7,655 nucleotides of DNA from CAZHPY01 sp964534705 (lineage in GTDB: Bacteria > Omnitrophota > Gorgyraeia > 2-01-FULL-45-10). Below, in pieces: positions 1 through 6,235 of this stretch. The stretch covers positions 1 to 7,655 of the forward strand of contig CAZHPY010000071.1 in assembly GCA_964534705.1 (NCBI GenBank). Direction: 5' to 3'. Position 1 is the first letter of the stretch. The number at the start of each line of letters is the position of its first letter. A model generated the notes under the pieces. That model did no database searches. It had not been told where the DNA came from and worked only from the letters and a program-made list of their open reading frames with translations. The position numbers and the translations under genes were made by a program.

Positions 1-77
1 TATAGTAGGAGATGGAGCTAATCCTGGCGGCATATAGATACCCCGCCTATAAAAACAGTCTATTGTAAACCCCATTG
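1..77. other. Upstream sequence with no assignable gene
   Basis: No gene can be assigned here. On the + strand, frame 2 is open from the left edge to a TAG at 35-37 (11 codons ending NPGGI), which could be the tail of an upstream gene but is too short to judge. On the - strand an ATG at 75-73 opens 25 codons to the edge, with a modest AGGGG-like site 6 nt ahead, so a divergent gene start is equally possible. A GGCGG/CCGCC pairing (26-30 with 43-47, 12-nt loop) could be a hairpin but lacks a T-run, so it is not called a terminator. TATAAA at 48-53 could serve as a weak -10 for the RNA candidate at 78-205, but its -35 partner is poor. Confidence 0.3.
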
Positions 78-205
78 CGAGCCCCTAGAAAGAAAAGGTT
101 GAACAGCGGCAGGACCCGAAAAATTCTAAGCCGCGAACAATACCCTTCGGCCTGGCAGTAAACAGTATCTGAGTCTGCTGGAAGGGAAAGAGTAGACCGG
201 GCTTG
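78..205 (+). ncRNA. Candidate structured RNA with a three-way junction (unidentified)
   Basis: The pairing below was found by eye. A closing stem CGAGCCC/GGGCTTG (78-84 with 199-205), extended by CTA/TAG (85-87 with 193-195), encloses two adjacent hairpins. Hairpin 1 pairs 98-101 with 138-141, 106-110 with 130-134 and 111-114 with 124-127, with a small internal loop, an AA bulge and a 9-nt apical loop at 115-123. Hairpin 2 pairs CCCTTC/GAAGGG (143-148 with 181-186) and TGGCAG/CTGCTG (153-158 with 175-180), with a GGCC bulge at 149-152. The junction strands 88-97 and 187-192 are purine-only. Several pairs are G-U wobbles (79/204, 98/141, 113/125, 153/180, 154/179) that would become A-C mismatches on the other strand, so + is the favoured strand. 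It matches no RNA family that I recognise (not tmRNA, RNase P, SRP, 6S or TPP). It could be a stand-alone small RNA, a regulatory leader of the bat operon, or a chance fold. Confidence 0.35.
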
Positions 206-230
206 AGATTTTCTGATTTTAGTATATAAT
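203..230 (+). promoter_or_regulatory. Probable sigma70-type promoter of the moxR-bat operon
   Basis: TTGAGA at 203-208 matches the -35 consensus at five of six positions. TATAAT at 225-230 is a perfect -10, and the spacer is 16 nt. Transcription would begin near 237, leaving a leader of about 24 nt ahead of the moxR start at 261. The -35 shares bases 203-205 with the closing stem of the upstream RNA candidate. No clear operator was seen. Confidence 0.6.
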
Positions 231-248
231 TATATGGTATATATCCAA

Positions 249-255
249 AAGGAGG
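249..255 (+). promoter_or_regulatory. Shine-Dalgarno site that fixes the moxR start
   Basis: AAGGAGG lies 5 nt before the ATG at 261. An in-frame ATG at 234 exists, but it falls at or before the predicted transcription start and has no comparable site, so 261 is preferred. This is the strongest ribosome-binding site in the window. Confidence 0.75.
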
Positions 256-260
256 ATGAT

Positions 261-1256
261 ATGCCAGCAACATCTATTGAAGCGATCAATGAAAAGGTAA
301 AAAAAGAGAGCGAGTTTGTCCAGAAACTTTTCCACGAGATGGAAAAGGTGATAGTAGGGCAAAGATACCTTCTTGAAAGGCTTCTTGTTGGCCTTCTGGC
401 CAACGGCCATATATTGATAGAAGGAGTGCCGGGGCTCGCAAAGACACTGTCTGTGAGGGTCCTAGCGCAGGCGATCAAAACTAAATTCCAAAGGATACAA
501 TTTACGCCAGACCTGCTGCCGGCAGACCTGATCGGAACGCTGATATACAATCCCAAGGACGGGGCATTCACTACCAAGAAAGGGCCCATATTCTCGAATA
601 TTATCCTGGCCGATGAAATAAACAGGGCTCCGGCAAAAGTGCAAAGCGCCTTGCTGGAAGCTATGCAGGAGAAGCAGGTAACGATAGGCGAAAATACTTT
701 TAAACTGGATGAACCGTTCCTCGTGCTCGCCACGCAGAACCCCATAGAGCATGAAGGCACCTATCCTCTCCCGGAAGCACAGGTCGACCGTTTTATGCTT
801 AAATTAAAGATAGAATATCCGAACAAGGAAGAGGAATACCAGATAATGAAACGTATGGCCATTACCGATAAAAAAGTATCGGTAATGCCGGTTGTTGCGC
901 CGGACGATATAATGAAAGCGCGCAAGGTCGTTGACGAGATCTACATAGATGAAAGAATAGAAAAATATATCGTTGATATAGTCTTTGCTACCAGGGATCC
1001 TGAAGCATACAGGCTCAAGGAGCTGGTGGGCCTTATACAATACGGGGCATCGCCGCGCGCAACCATATATTTATCCATCGCCGCGAAGGCATATGCATTC
1101 CTCCAGGGGCGCGGCTATGTCGTTCCACAGGACATCAAGACTATAGGCATGGATGTCCTCAGGCACCGTATAATAGCAAGTTACGAAGCTGAAGCGGAAG
1201 ATAAGACTTCGGAAGACATGATCAAAAAGATATTTGATGAAGTAAAAGTGCCTTAA
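261..1256 (+). CDS. moxR: MoxR-family AAA+ ATPase
   Basis: This 331-residue cytoplasmic ATPase is of normal length for a MoxR protein. Visible motifs are Walker A EGVPGLAKT (54-62), Walker B LADEINRAPA (116-125), sensor 1 ATQNP (157-161), the PEAQVDRF segment (171-178) with the likely arginine finger R177, and the sensor 2-type GASPRA (262-267) with R266. All key residues appear intact. MoxR ATPases are thought to remodel or activate partner proteins that carry vWA domains, and three such genes follow (DUF58, batA, batB), so they are the likely clients. It is the first gene of the operon, behind the promoter at 203-230, and ends one base before the next ATG. The family call is near certain; the client assignment is inference from gene order. 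Confidence 0.96.
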   Translation: MPATSIEAINEKVKKESEFVQKLFHEMEKVIVGQRYLLERLLVGLLANGHILIEGVPGLAKTLSVRVLAQAIKTKFQRIQFTPDLLPADLIGTLIYNPKDGAFTTKKGPIFSNIILADEINRAPAKVQSALLEAMQEKQVTIGENTFKLDEPFLVLATQNPIEHEGTYPLPEAQVDRFMLKLKIEYPNKEEEYQIMKRMAITDKKVSVMPVVAPDDIMKARKVVDEIYIDERIEKYIVDIVFATRDPEAYRLKELVGLIQYGASPRATIYLSIAAKAYAFLQGRGYVVPQDIKTIGMDVLRHRIIASYEAEAEDKTSEDMIKKIFDEVKVP

Positions 1257-1257
1257 T

Positions 1258-2133
1258 ATGCTGCCAAAAGAGGTATTGCGCAAGATCAGGCGCATCGAAA
1301 TAACCACATCCAAGCTTGTCACGGACTTTCTTTCCGGCCAGTATGAAAGTGTCTTTAAGGGGCGCGGGATAGAGTTTGACGAGGTCAGGGAATACCAGCC
1401 GGGAGACGAGATACGGTCGATAGACTGGAACGTTACGGCCAGGATGGGCGCGCCTTTCGTGAAAAAATACGTCGAAGAGAGGCAGCTCACCGTAATGATA
1501 CTGCTGGACGCCTCAAGCTCATCAAGCTTCGGGACTACGAAGAGGTTTAAAAAGGAGCTTGCCGCCGAAGTCTCCGCAGTGCTCGCTTTTGCCGCCATCC
1601 AGAATAATGACCGCGTAGGTCTGATCATCTTTACCGACAGGATAGAAAAATTTGTGCCGCCGCGAAAAGGCCTGGCCCATGTCCTCAGGGTGGTCAGGGA
1701 GGCTCTTTATTTTACCCCTAAGGGCAAGGGGACCGATATAGCGGGAGCGATCCGTTATCTGGATAATGTCATTACGCGCAGGGCGGTCACGTTCGTTGTC
1801 TCCGATTTTTTTGCGAAGGATTTTAAGAAGCCTCTTTCCATAGCTAATAAAAAACACGACGTTGTCGCCATTACTATAACCGATCCCAGGGAAGGCGAAT
1901 TGCCGAATGCCGGTATAATCGAGCTCCTGGATGCTGAAACCGGTACGCCGTATCTCATAGATACATCCAGCCCTAAGATCAGGGAAAAATACGCCAGTAA
2001 AGCAAAGGATATGCGGGATGAAAGGACAAGGCTCTTTGGCTCCGTAGGCGTTGACCATATAGATATAAGCACGGACAAGTCTTATATTGAAGAATTCATA
2101 AAATTTTTCCGTATGCGAAAGAGGCGCATTTGA
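1258..2133 (+). CDS. DUF58 family protein with vWA-like domain
   Basis: This 291-residue protein has no signal peptide or evident membrane span, so it is probably cytoplasmic. The DUF58 signature is clear: GRGIEFDEVREYQPGDEIRS (35-54) followed by IDWNVTARMG (55-64), leading into a vWA-like Rossmann domain. The MIDAS motif D84-A-S86-S-S88 is intact, with further candidate metal ligands T159/D160 (KGTD) and D183 (VVSD). DUF58 proteins are almost always encoded beside a MoxR ATPase and are presumed partners of it; their biochemical role is unknown. The ATG sits one base after the moxR stop (TAATATG), and there is no recognisable Shine-Dalgarno site, so translation probably depends on ribosomes finishing moxR. 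The family is certain; any function beyond a MoxR-linked vWA protein is inference. Confidence 0.95.
   Translation: MLPKEVLRKIRRIEITTSKLVTDFLSGQYESVFKGRGIEFDEVREYQPGDEIRSIDWNVTARMGAPFVKKYVEERQLTVMILLDASSSSSFGTTKRFKKELAAEVSAVLAFAAIQNNDRVGLIIFTDRIEKFVPPRKGLAHVLRVVREALYFTPKGKGTDIAGAIRYLDNVITRRAVTFVVSDFFAKDFKKPLSIANKKHDVVAITITDPREGELPNAGIIELLDAETGTPYLIDTSSPKIREKYASKAKDMRDERTRLFGSVGVDHIDISTDKSYIEEFIKFFRMRKRRI
2118..2124 (+). promoter_or_regulatory. Shine-Dalgarno site for a TTG start at 2130
   Basis: AAAGAGG lies 5 nt before TTG 2130-2132, whose last two bases are the first two of the upstream TGA stop (TTGA). No in-frame ATG lies near the N-terminus; starting much later would remove the signal peptide, so TTG is the only plausible start. 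Confidence 0.6.
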
Positions 2134-3047
2134 GATATTTTAAAATTTTGTTTTTGGCCGCCGCTGTTTTATTGACGGTAAACATGGTGTTTGCCGTGGA
2201 CGAAGACATCCCGTCTATAAAGACAACGGTGAACAGGCAGAGGATACTCATAGGGGACCGTATCCGCTATAATGCAGAGATATCCTCAAGGCTTGATCTT
2301 GAATTCGAGTTCCCCAAATTCAAAGACAATAAAATAGACGAATGCGAAATAAAGGATTCCGGCAAAGAAACACGGGCTTCTCTGTTCGGCGGACGCTCTT
2401 ATATATTCTGGCTTGATATAACCAGTTACCATATAGGAAAACGCGCGATACCTCCCATCGAGATAAAATACCGCGAAAAAGGCGAAGGTAACTGGAAAAC
2501 GCTTAAGACAAGCGAGATAACTTTTACGGTAGAAAGCGTCCTGCCCAGAAATGTCAGGCTCCAGGACATAAGAGATATAAAAGGGCCCATCTATCCGTTC
2601 AGTTTTTTGAAACTGATAATGTGGTTCATGGCAGCTTTCATAGCGGCCTGGCTGGCCGTCAAATTGCTCAAAAAACTGATAAGGAAGAAGCCGCCGAAGC
2701 TTCCGCACGAGCTTGCCGTCGAAGCCCTTGAAGCCGCGAGGGCGGAATTCGCTAAGACAGGGGATGTAAAGGCATATTATGTCGCTATCTCCGATGCGGT
2801 AAGGAAATATATCGAGACCGTGTTTAAATTAAGGGCGCCTGAAATGACTACGCAGGAATTCTTGTCCAGCCTGGGCGTTTCCTGGAAGATATTTGCCGGA
2901 TATAAAGAGCTGCTGAAGGCCTTCATGGAGGCGTGCGACCTGGTAAAGTTTGCCAGGCATACACCCTCAAAAGAAGAGATAGATTCTGTGTTTACGTCCG
3001 CTAAAAAGTTCATAGAAGAGACAAAGGGGGAATATGTTCCTGTTTAA
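2130..3047 (+). CDS. Short BatD-like membrane protein, DUF4381-like architecture
   Basis: This 305-residue protein starts at TTG and overlaps the DUF58 gene by 4 nt. Residues 1-22 form a signal peptide (KILFLAAAVLLTVNMVFA, likely cleaved after V-F-A22) or an N-terminal anchor. Residues 23-155 look like an exported beta-sandwich resembling the N-terminal domain of BatD (IGDRIRYNAEI, then IGKRAIPPIEIKY). A membrane span follows at about 157-180, then a basic stop-transfer stretch (KKLIRKKPPK) and a helical cytoplasmic domain. That domain includes HELAVEALEAAR, YYVAISDAVRKYIE, MTTQEFL and CDLVKFARHTPS. This layout is typical of the DUF4381 or BatD-like protein often found between DUF58 and batA. 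It may link the cytoplasmic MoxR/DUF58 side to the periplasmic Bat proteins. I did not identify a catalytic motif. Topology is fairly sure; the family name is less so. Confidence 0.8.
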   Translation: MRYFKILFLAAAVLLTVNMVFAVDEDIPSIKTTVNRQRILIGDRIRYNAEISSRLDLEFEFPKFKDNKIDECEIKDSGKETRASLFGGRSYIFWLDITSYHIGKRAIPPIEIKYREKGEGNWKTLKTSEITFTVESVLPRNVRLQDIRDIKGPIYPFSFLKLIMWFMAAFIAAWLAVKLLKKLIRKKPPKLPHELAVEALEAARAEFAKTGDVKAYYVAISDAVRKYIETVFKLRAPEMTTQEFLSSLGVSWKIFAGYKELLKAFMEACDLVKFARHTPSKEEIDSVFTSAKKFIEETKGEYVPV

Positions 3048-4032
3048 AGATCCCGCGGTCTTCTGGCTTATGCTGCTTTTGCCGCTCATATTGATCATCG
3101 AGCGAAGGCGCAGGTCGGGTTCGAGCTTTATATTTTCCTCCGGAGAGCTTCTCAAGGACCTGAAGACCACCGCCCGGGTCCGGTTCGGAAAATCACTGGT
3201 AGTCTTAAAGATCGTTGCGCTGGCCCTGATGGTAATAGCGCTGGCGAGGCCGCAGGCCATGCTCGAAGGCTCCAAGACCGTTTCGGAAGGGGTGGATATA
3301 GCGCTTACCCTGGATACATCTACAAGTATGCTCGCCGAAGATTTTATGATCGGCGCGAAAAGGGTAAACAGGTATGACCTTGTAAAAGAAGTGGTAAAGG
3401 ATTTTATACAGAAGAGGAAGGATGACAGGATAGGCATTGTAGCGTTCGCTGCCCGCGCATATACCGTGTGCCCGCTGACAACGGATTACGGATGGCTACT
3501 CGAAAATCTCGACAGGGTGCGCGTGGGCATGATAGAGGACGGTACCGCCGTGGGTTCTGCCATAGCGAGCTCGATAAACAGGCTGAGAACGAGTAAAACA
3601 AAGAGCAGGATAATAATACTGTTAACAGATGGGGTGAATAATGCCGGGAACATCTCGCCGATCGTGGCGGCTGAAGCGGCAAAAGCCTTAAAGATCAAGA
3701 TATATACGATCGCGGTCGGGACAAAAGGGCTTTCACCGTATCCGTTAAAGGATTTTTACGGCAGGACCGTTTACAGGAACATTCCAATAGAGATCGACGA
3801 GGAATCCATGAAGAAGATCGCCGACCTGACCGGAGGTAAATATTATCTTGCATCCGACTCAGAAAAGTTGAGACGTATCTACGATGAAATAAACAGGCTT
3901 GAGAAATCTAATATAGAACACCTGGGATACAGGGAGTATACGGAACTTTTTCCTTATTTTCTCATTCCCGGGATAATACTGCTGTTGATAGAGATCTTTT
4001 TGTCAAATACGGTTTTTTTAAAGGTGCCTTGA
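3034..4032 (+). CDS. batA: BatA, membrane-anchored vWA-domain protein
   Basis: This 332-residue protein has the standard BatA/BatB layout. There are two N-terminal membrane spans (about 7-22 and 54-71), the second ending in the conserved LARPQ motif (70-74), then a vWA domain, and a C-terminal span (about 306-326). The MIDAS is complete: D94-T-S96-T-S98, T171 (EDGTAVG) and D199 (LLTDGVN). The segment CPLTTDY (146-152) is shared in form with the next gene. With this hairpin topology, the vWA domain lies between the second and last spans; its side of the membrane is not evident from the sequence alone. The ATG follows AAAGGGGG and overlaps the upstream gene by 14 nt, implying coupled translation. 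BatA is expected to act with BatB and the MoxR ATPase. Confidence 0.93.
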   Translation: MFLFKDPAVFWLMLLLPLILIIERRRRSGSSFIFSSGELLKDLKTTARVRFGKSLVVLKIVALALMVIALARPQAMLEGSKTVSEGVDIALTLDTSTSMLAEDFMIGAKRVNRYDLVKEVVKDFIQKRKDDRIGIVAFAARAYTVCPLTTDYGWLLENLDRVRVGMIEDGTAVGSAIASSINRLRTSKTKSRIIILLTDGVNNAGNISPIVAAEAAKALKIKIYTIAVGTKGLSPYPLKDFYGRTVYRNIPIEIDEESMKKIADLTGGKYYLASDSEKLRRIYDEINRLEKSNIEHLGYREYTELFPYFLIPGIILLLIEIFLSNTVFLKVP

Positions 4033-4033
4033 G

Positions 4034-5035
4034 ATGTATTACGGCGACATGCGCTACATATCGGTATTGCTATTCGCGGCTTTCTTTGTAATAGCGTTCT
4101 ATGTCTGGGCCATGAAAAGGCGAGAGTCGCTGATGGAGCGGTTCGCAGATAAGAACATGCTGGGAGGGATAACGCCTAGTGTCAGCATGGCCAGGAAGGT
4201 GTGGAAGATGGTTTTGACGGGGAGCGCATTTCTGTTGTGCATATTTGCGCTTGCCCGCCCGCAATGGGGGTTTGAATGGCAGGAGATCAAGCGGACAGGC
4301 CTGGACATTCTTATCGCGATCGATGTTTCAAAAAGCATGCTTGCGCGGGACGTTAAACCCAACAGGCTGGAAAGGGCAAAGCTTGCCGTAAAAGACCTTG
4401 TAAAAAAGCTGAACGGTGACAGGGTCGGATTGATAGCTTTTGCAGGCACCGCATTTTTGCAGTGCCCTCTCACGATAGATTACAACGGATTCCTTCTGGC
4501 GTTGGACGATATAAATACCGAAACAATACCCAGGCCAGGAACCTCTATCTCAGGAGCTATAAAAGAGTCCATAGGTGCGTTCAAAGGCCCTGAAAAAAAA
4601 TTCAAGGTGTTTGTTTTGATCACCGACGGGGAAGACCTTGAAGGGGACGCCATGAAAGCCGCTAATGAGGCAGCGCAGGCGGGCATACGCATATATTGTA
4701 TAGGAGTGGGGACGGGTGAAGGAGACCTGATCCCTGCCATAGATGAGCGCGGCCAAAGGGTGTATATGGCCGATAGGGCCGGCCAGGCCGTAAAGACAAA
4801 ATTAAATGAGGACCTGTTAAAAAAGATCGCCGTTGCTACGGGAGGTAGCTATGTCCATGCTACTCAAAGCGATTTCGGGCTTATATTGTTATATGATAAA
4901 GTCATTTCCAAGCTGGAGAAACACGACCTTGAAACAAAAATGAAAAAGCATTATCAGGAACGCTACCAGATATTTTTAGGGGTAGCCATAGCGCTCTTAT
5001 TGATAGAGTCTTTATTTTCAGAGAGGAAACGTTGA
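4034..5035 (+). CDS. batB: BatB, membrane-anchored vWA-domain protein
   Basis: This 333-residue paralogue of BatA has the same order of parts: spans at about 9-26 and 58-75 (ending LARPQ), a vWA domain, and a C-terminal span at about 311-327. The MIDAS is complete: D97-V-S99-K-S101, T170 (RPGTSI) and D198 (ITDGED). CPLTIDY (144-150) parallels BatA. The stretch DLIPAIDERGQRVYMADRAG (231-250) is an insertion-like segment before the last strand and is typical of BatB. The chosen ATG is one base after the batA stop (TGAGATG), with AAAGGTG 7 nt upstream; a second in-frame ATG at 4049 is possible but less well placed. The pair looks like an old tandem duplication, and both copies seem functional. 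Confidence 0.93.
   Translation: MYYGDMRYISVLLFAAFFVIAFYVWAMKRRESLMERFADKNMLGGITPSVSMARKVWKMVLTGSAFLLCIFALARPQWGFEWQEIKRTGLDILIAIDVSKSMLARDVKPNRLERAKLAVKDLVKKLNGDRVGLIAFAGTAFLQCPLTIDYNGFLLALDDINTETIPRPGTSISGAIKESIGAFKGPEKKFKVFVLITDGEDLEGDAMKAANEAAQAGIRIYCIGVGTGEGDLIPAIDERGQRVYMADRAGQAVKTKLNEDLLKKIAVATGGSYVHATQSDFGLILLYDKVISKLEKHDLETKMKKHYQERYQIFLGVAIALLLIESLFSERKR
5022..5027 (+). promoter_or_regulatory. Shine-Dalgarno site bearing on the batC start
   Basis: The bases AGAGGA precede two in-frame candidate starts: TTG at 5032 and ATG at 5038. Measured from the end of AGAGG at 5026, the spacing is 5 nt to TTG and 11 nt to ATG. The former is more usual and recreates the TTGA overlap seen at 2130. 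Either start keeps the signal peptide. Confidence 0.5.
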
Positions 5036-6234
5036 AGATGAGAAGGCTGCTCCTGGCCATTTTGTTATTGATGGTGCCGGTAAATTCATATGCCTCCACA
5101 ACCACTGATGTAAAAAATGGCAATTTATTGTATAATAGCAAAAAATATGACGAAGCCATAAAAGCGTATGACAGCGCTCTCGAAAAGAAAAAAGGCAATG
5201 GCGCCGTTCTTTTCAATAAAGGCAACGCGTTATATAAAAAAGATAATTATAATGGCGCGATAGATTCATATAATAAGGCCATTGCTTCCGGGCAGGCGCG
5301 CCTTTTACCGGTCGCAGACTACAATATAGGGAATTCTCAGTACAGGATCGGGAGCGCCGTAGAAAAAACAGATACAGACAAGGCCAAGGAGGCCTATGAA
5401 ACCGCCTTGGGATTCTACAAACGGTCGATAGACCTTAACCCGGCTGACAAGGACGCAAAATATAATTATGAGTTTGTAGACCAGAAATTGATGGCCCTCA
5501 AAAAACAGCAGGAAAAAGAGAAGAAGGAGAATAAGCAACAGGATAAGCAGCAGGATAAGAAACAACAGCAAAAACAGCAGCAACAGCAACAAAGCCAGGA
5601 TCAGCAACAGAACCAGAAGCAGGATCAACAGGACCAAAAGGATCAAAAGCAGAAGCAACAACAGGACCAGCAAGATCAGGACCAACAGCAGCAGAATCAG
5701 CAGCAGAATAAACAGGATCAAAAGGATCAAAAACAAGGCCAGCAGGATCAGCAGCAAAAAGAGCAGCAGAAAGATCAGCAGCAACAGAAAGAAGAGCAGA
5801 AGCAAAAAGAGGGTGAGCAGCAATCTCAACAACAGCAAAGCCAGGATCAGGAAAAGCAGCAAAAGAGCCAGCAGGAAAAAGAGCAGGAGCAGAAAGAACG
5901 GCAGGAACAGGAAAAACAAAGGCAGGAACAGGAAGAGCAAAAGCGTAAAGAAGAAGAGCGGAAGCAGTCTCAGGAAGAGCAGGAAAAGAGAGAGGAAGAA
6001 CAAAAGCAGCAGGAGCAGCGGGAGGCGAAAGGGCAACCCCAACCGCAGTCCGCCGAAGAGAAGGAAGGGCAGGATATGCAATTTTACCAGGAGCCAGGCC
6101 CTGAGCAAAAAGAAATGACGGAGCAGGAGGCGCGCATGCTGCTTGAAGGATATAAAGGTGAAGAAGCAACAGGTCAATCAATACGAATGAGGAGAAAACA
6201 AGTCCCTCTGCCTGAACCCGAAAAGAACTGGTGA
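5032..6234 (+). CDS. batC: BatC, exported TPR protein with long Gln-rich linker
   Basis: This 400-residue protein, if started at TTG (398 from the ATG at 5038), has four parts. Residues 1-21 are a signal peptide (basic MKMRR, hydrophobic core, likely cleaved after S-Y-A21). Residues 26-150 hold about three tetratricopeptide repeats (for example YDEAIKAYDSALE, YNGAIDSYNKAIA and the one ending YKRSIDLNPADKDAKYNYE). Residues 157-340 are a charged Gln-rich low-complexity linker. Residues 361-400 are a compact tail (MTEQEARMLLEGYKGEE, ending in KNW) that matches the conserved C-terminal end of BatC proteins. TPR domains bind other proteins, so BatC is probably a periplasmic scaffold for the Bat complex; that role is inferred. 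The gene overlaps batB by 4 nt and ends one base before batD. The linker is unusually long in my judgement. Confidence 0.92.
   Translation: MKMRRLLLAILLLMVPVNSYASTTTDVKNGNLLYNSKKYDEAIKAYDSALEKKKGNGAVLFNKGNALYKKDNYNGAIDSYNKAIASGQARLLPVADYNIGNSQYRIGSAVEKTDTDKAKEAYETALGFYKRSIDLNPADKDAKYNYEFVDQKLMALKKQQEKEKKENKQQDKQQDKKQQQKQQQQQQSQDQQQNQKQDQQDQKDQKQKQQQDQQDQDQQQQNQQQNKQDQKDQKQGQQDQQQKEQQKDQQQQKEEQKQKEGEQQSQQQQSQDQEKQQKSQQEKEQEQKERQEQEKQRQEQEEQKRKEEERKQSQEEQEKREEEQKQQEQREAKGQPQPQSAEEKEGQDMQFYQEPGPEQKEMTEQEARMLLEGYKGEEATGQSIRMRRKQVPLPEPEKNW
5500..6050 (+). repeat. Gln-rich low-complexity tract inside batC
   Basis: About 180 codons are dominated by CAG/CAA (Gln), with Lys plus an acidic residue. 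Codon 167 to 250 uses Asp as the acid (13 D, 1 E, no Arg), whereas codon 251 to 335 uses Glu (25 E, 1 D, 6 Arg). Gln codons mix CAA and CAG freely, so this is not a recent clean triplet expansion. The + strand is strongly T-poor (three T in 5881-6030). That keeps the antisense frames open over long stretches and creates false Leu-rich and Ala/Pro-rich ORFs opposite batC. Confidence 0.9.
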
Positions 6235-6235
6235 T

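Noticed and set aside
26..60. Rho-independent terminator at the GGCGG/CCGCC pairing
   Set aside because: It has a five-base stem, a large loop and an A-run instead of a T-run on the + strand. On the - strand a short T-run lies on the wrong side of the stem.
1..75. Divergent gene start on the - strand (ATG at 75, peptide beginning MGFTIDCFYRR)
   Set aside because: Only 25 codons are visible, the peptide is not recognised, and an open frame of this length is common by chance. It stays possible but unsupported.
143..192. Resemblance of the GAAGGGAAAGAG region to TPP or cobalamin riboswitch ends
   Set aside because: The diagnostic core sequences and spacing of those families are absent; only a short purine string is shared.
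234..260. Nine extra N-terminal residues for moxR from ATG 234
   Set aside because: This ATG falls at or before the predicted transcription start and lacks a ribosome-binding site, whereas ATG 261 has a strong one.
5813..6118. A + strand 101-codon frame rich in Lys, Arg and Ser within batC
   Set aside because: It is an out-of-frame reading of the CAG/GAA-rich tract. Its composition follows entirely from the codons of batC.
5305..6181. Two long antisense open frames opposite batC (290 and 227 codons)
   Set aside because: They are monotonous Leu/Phe or Ala/Pro runs produced by reading the Gln-rich tract backwards. There is no domain, no plausible start context, and the sense frame is a clear BatC.
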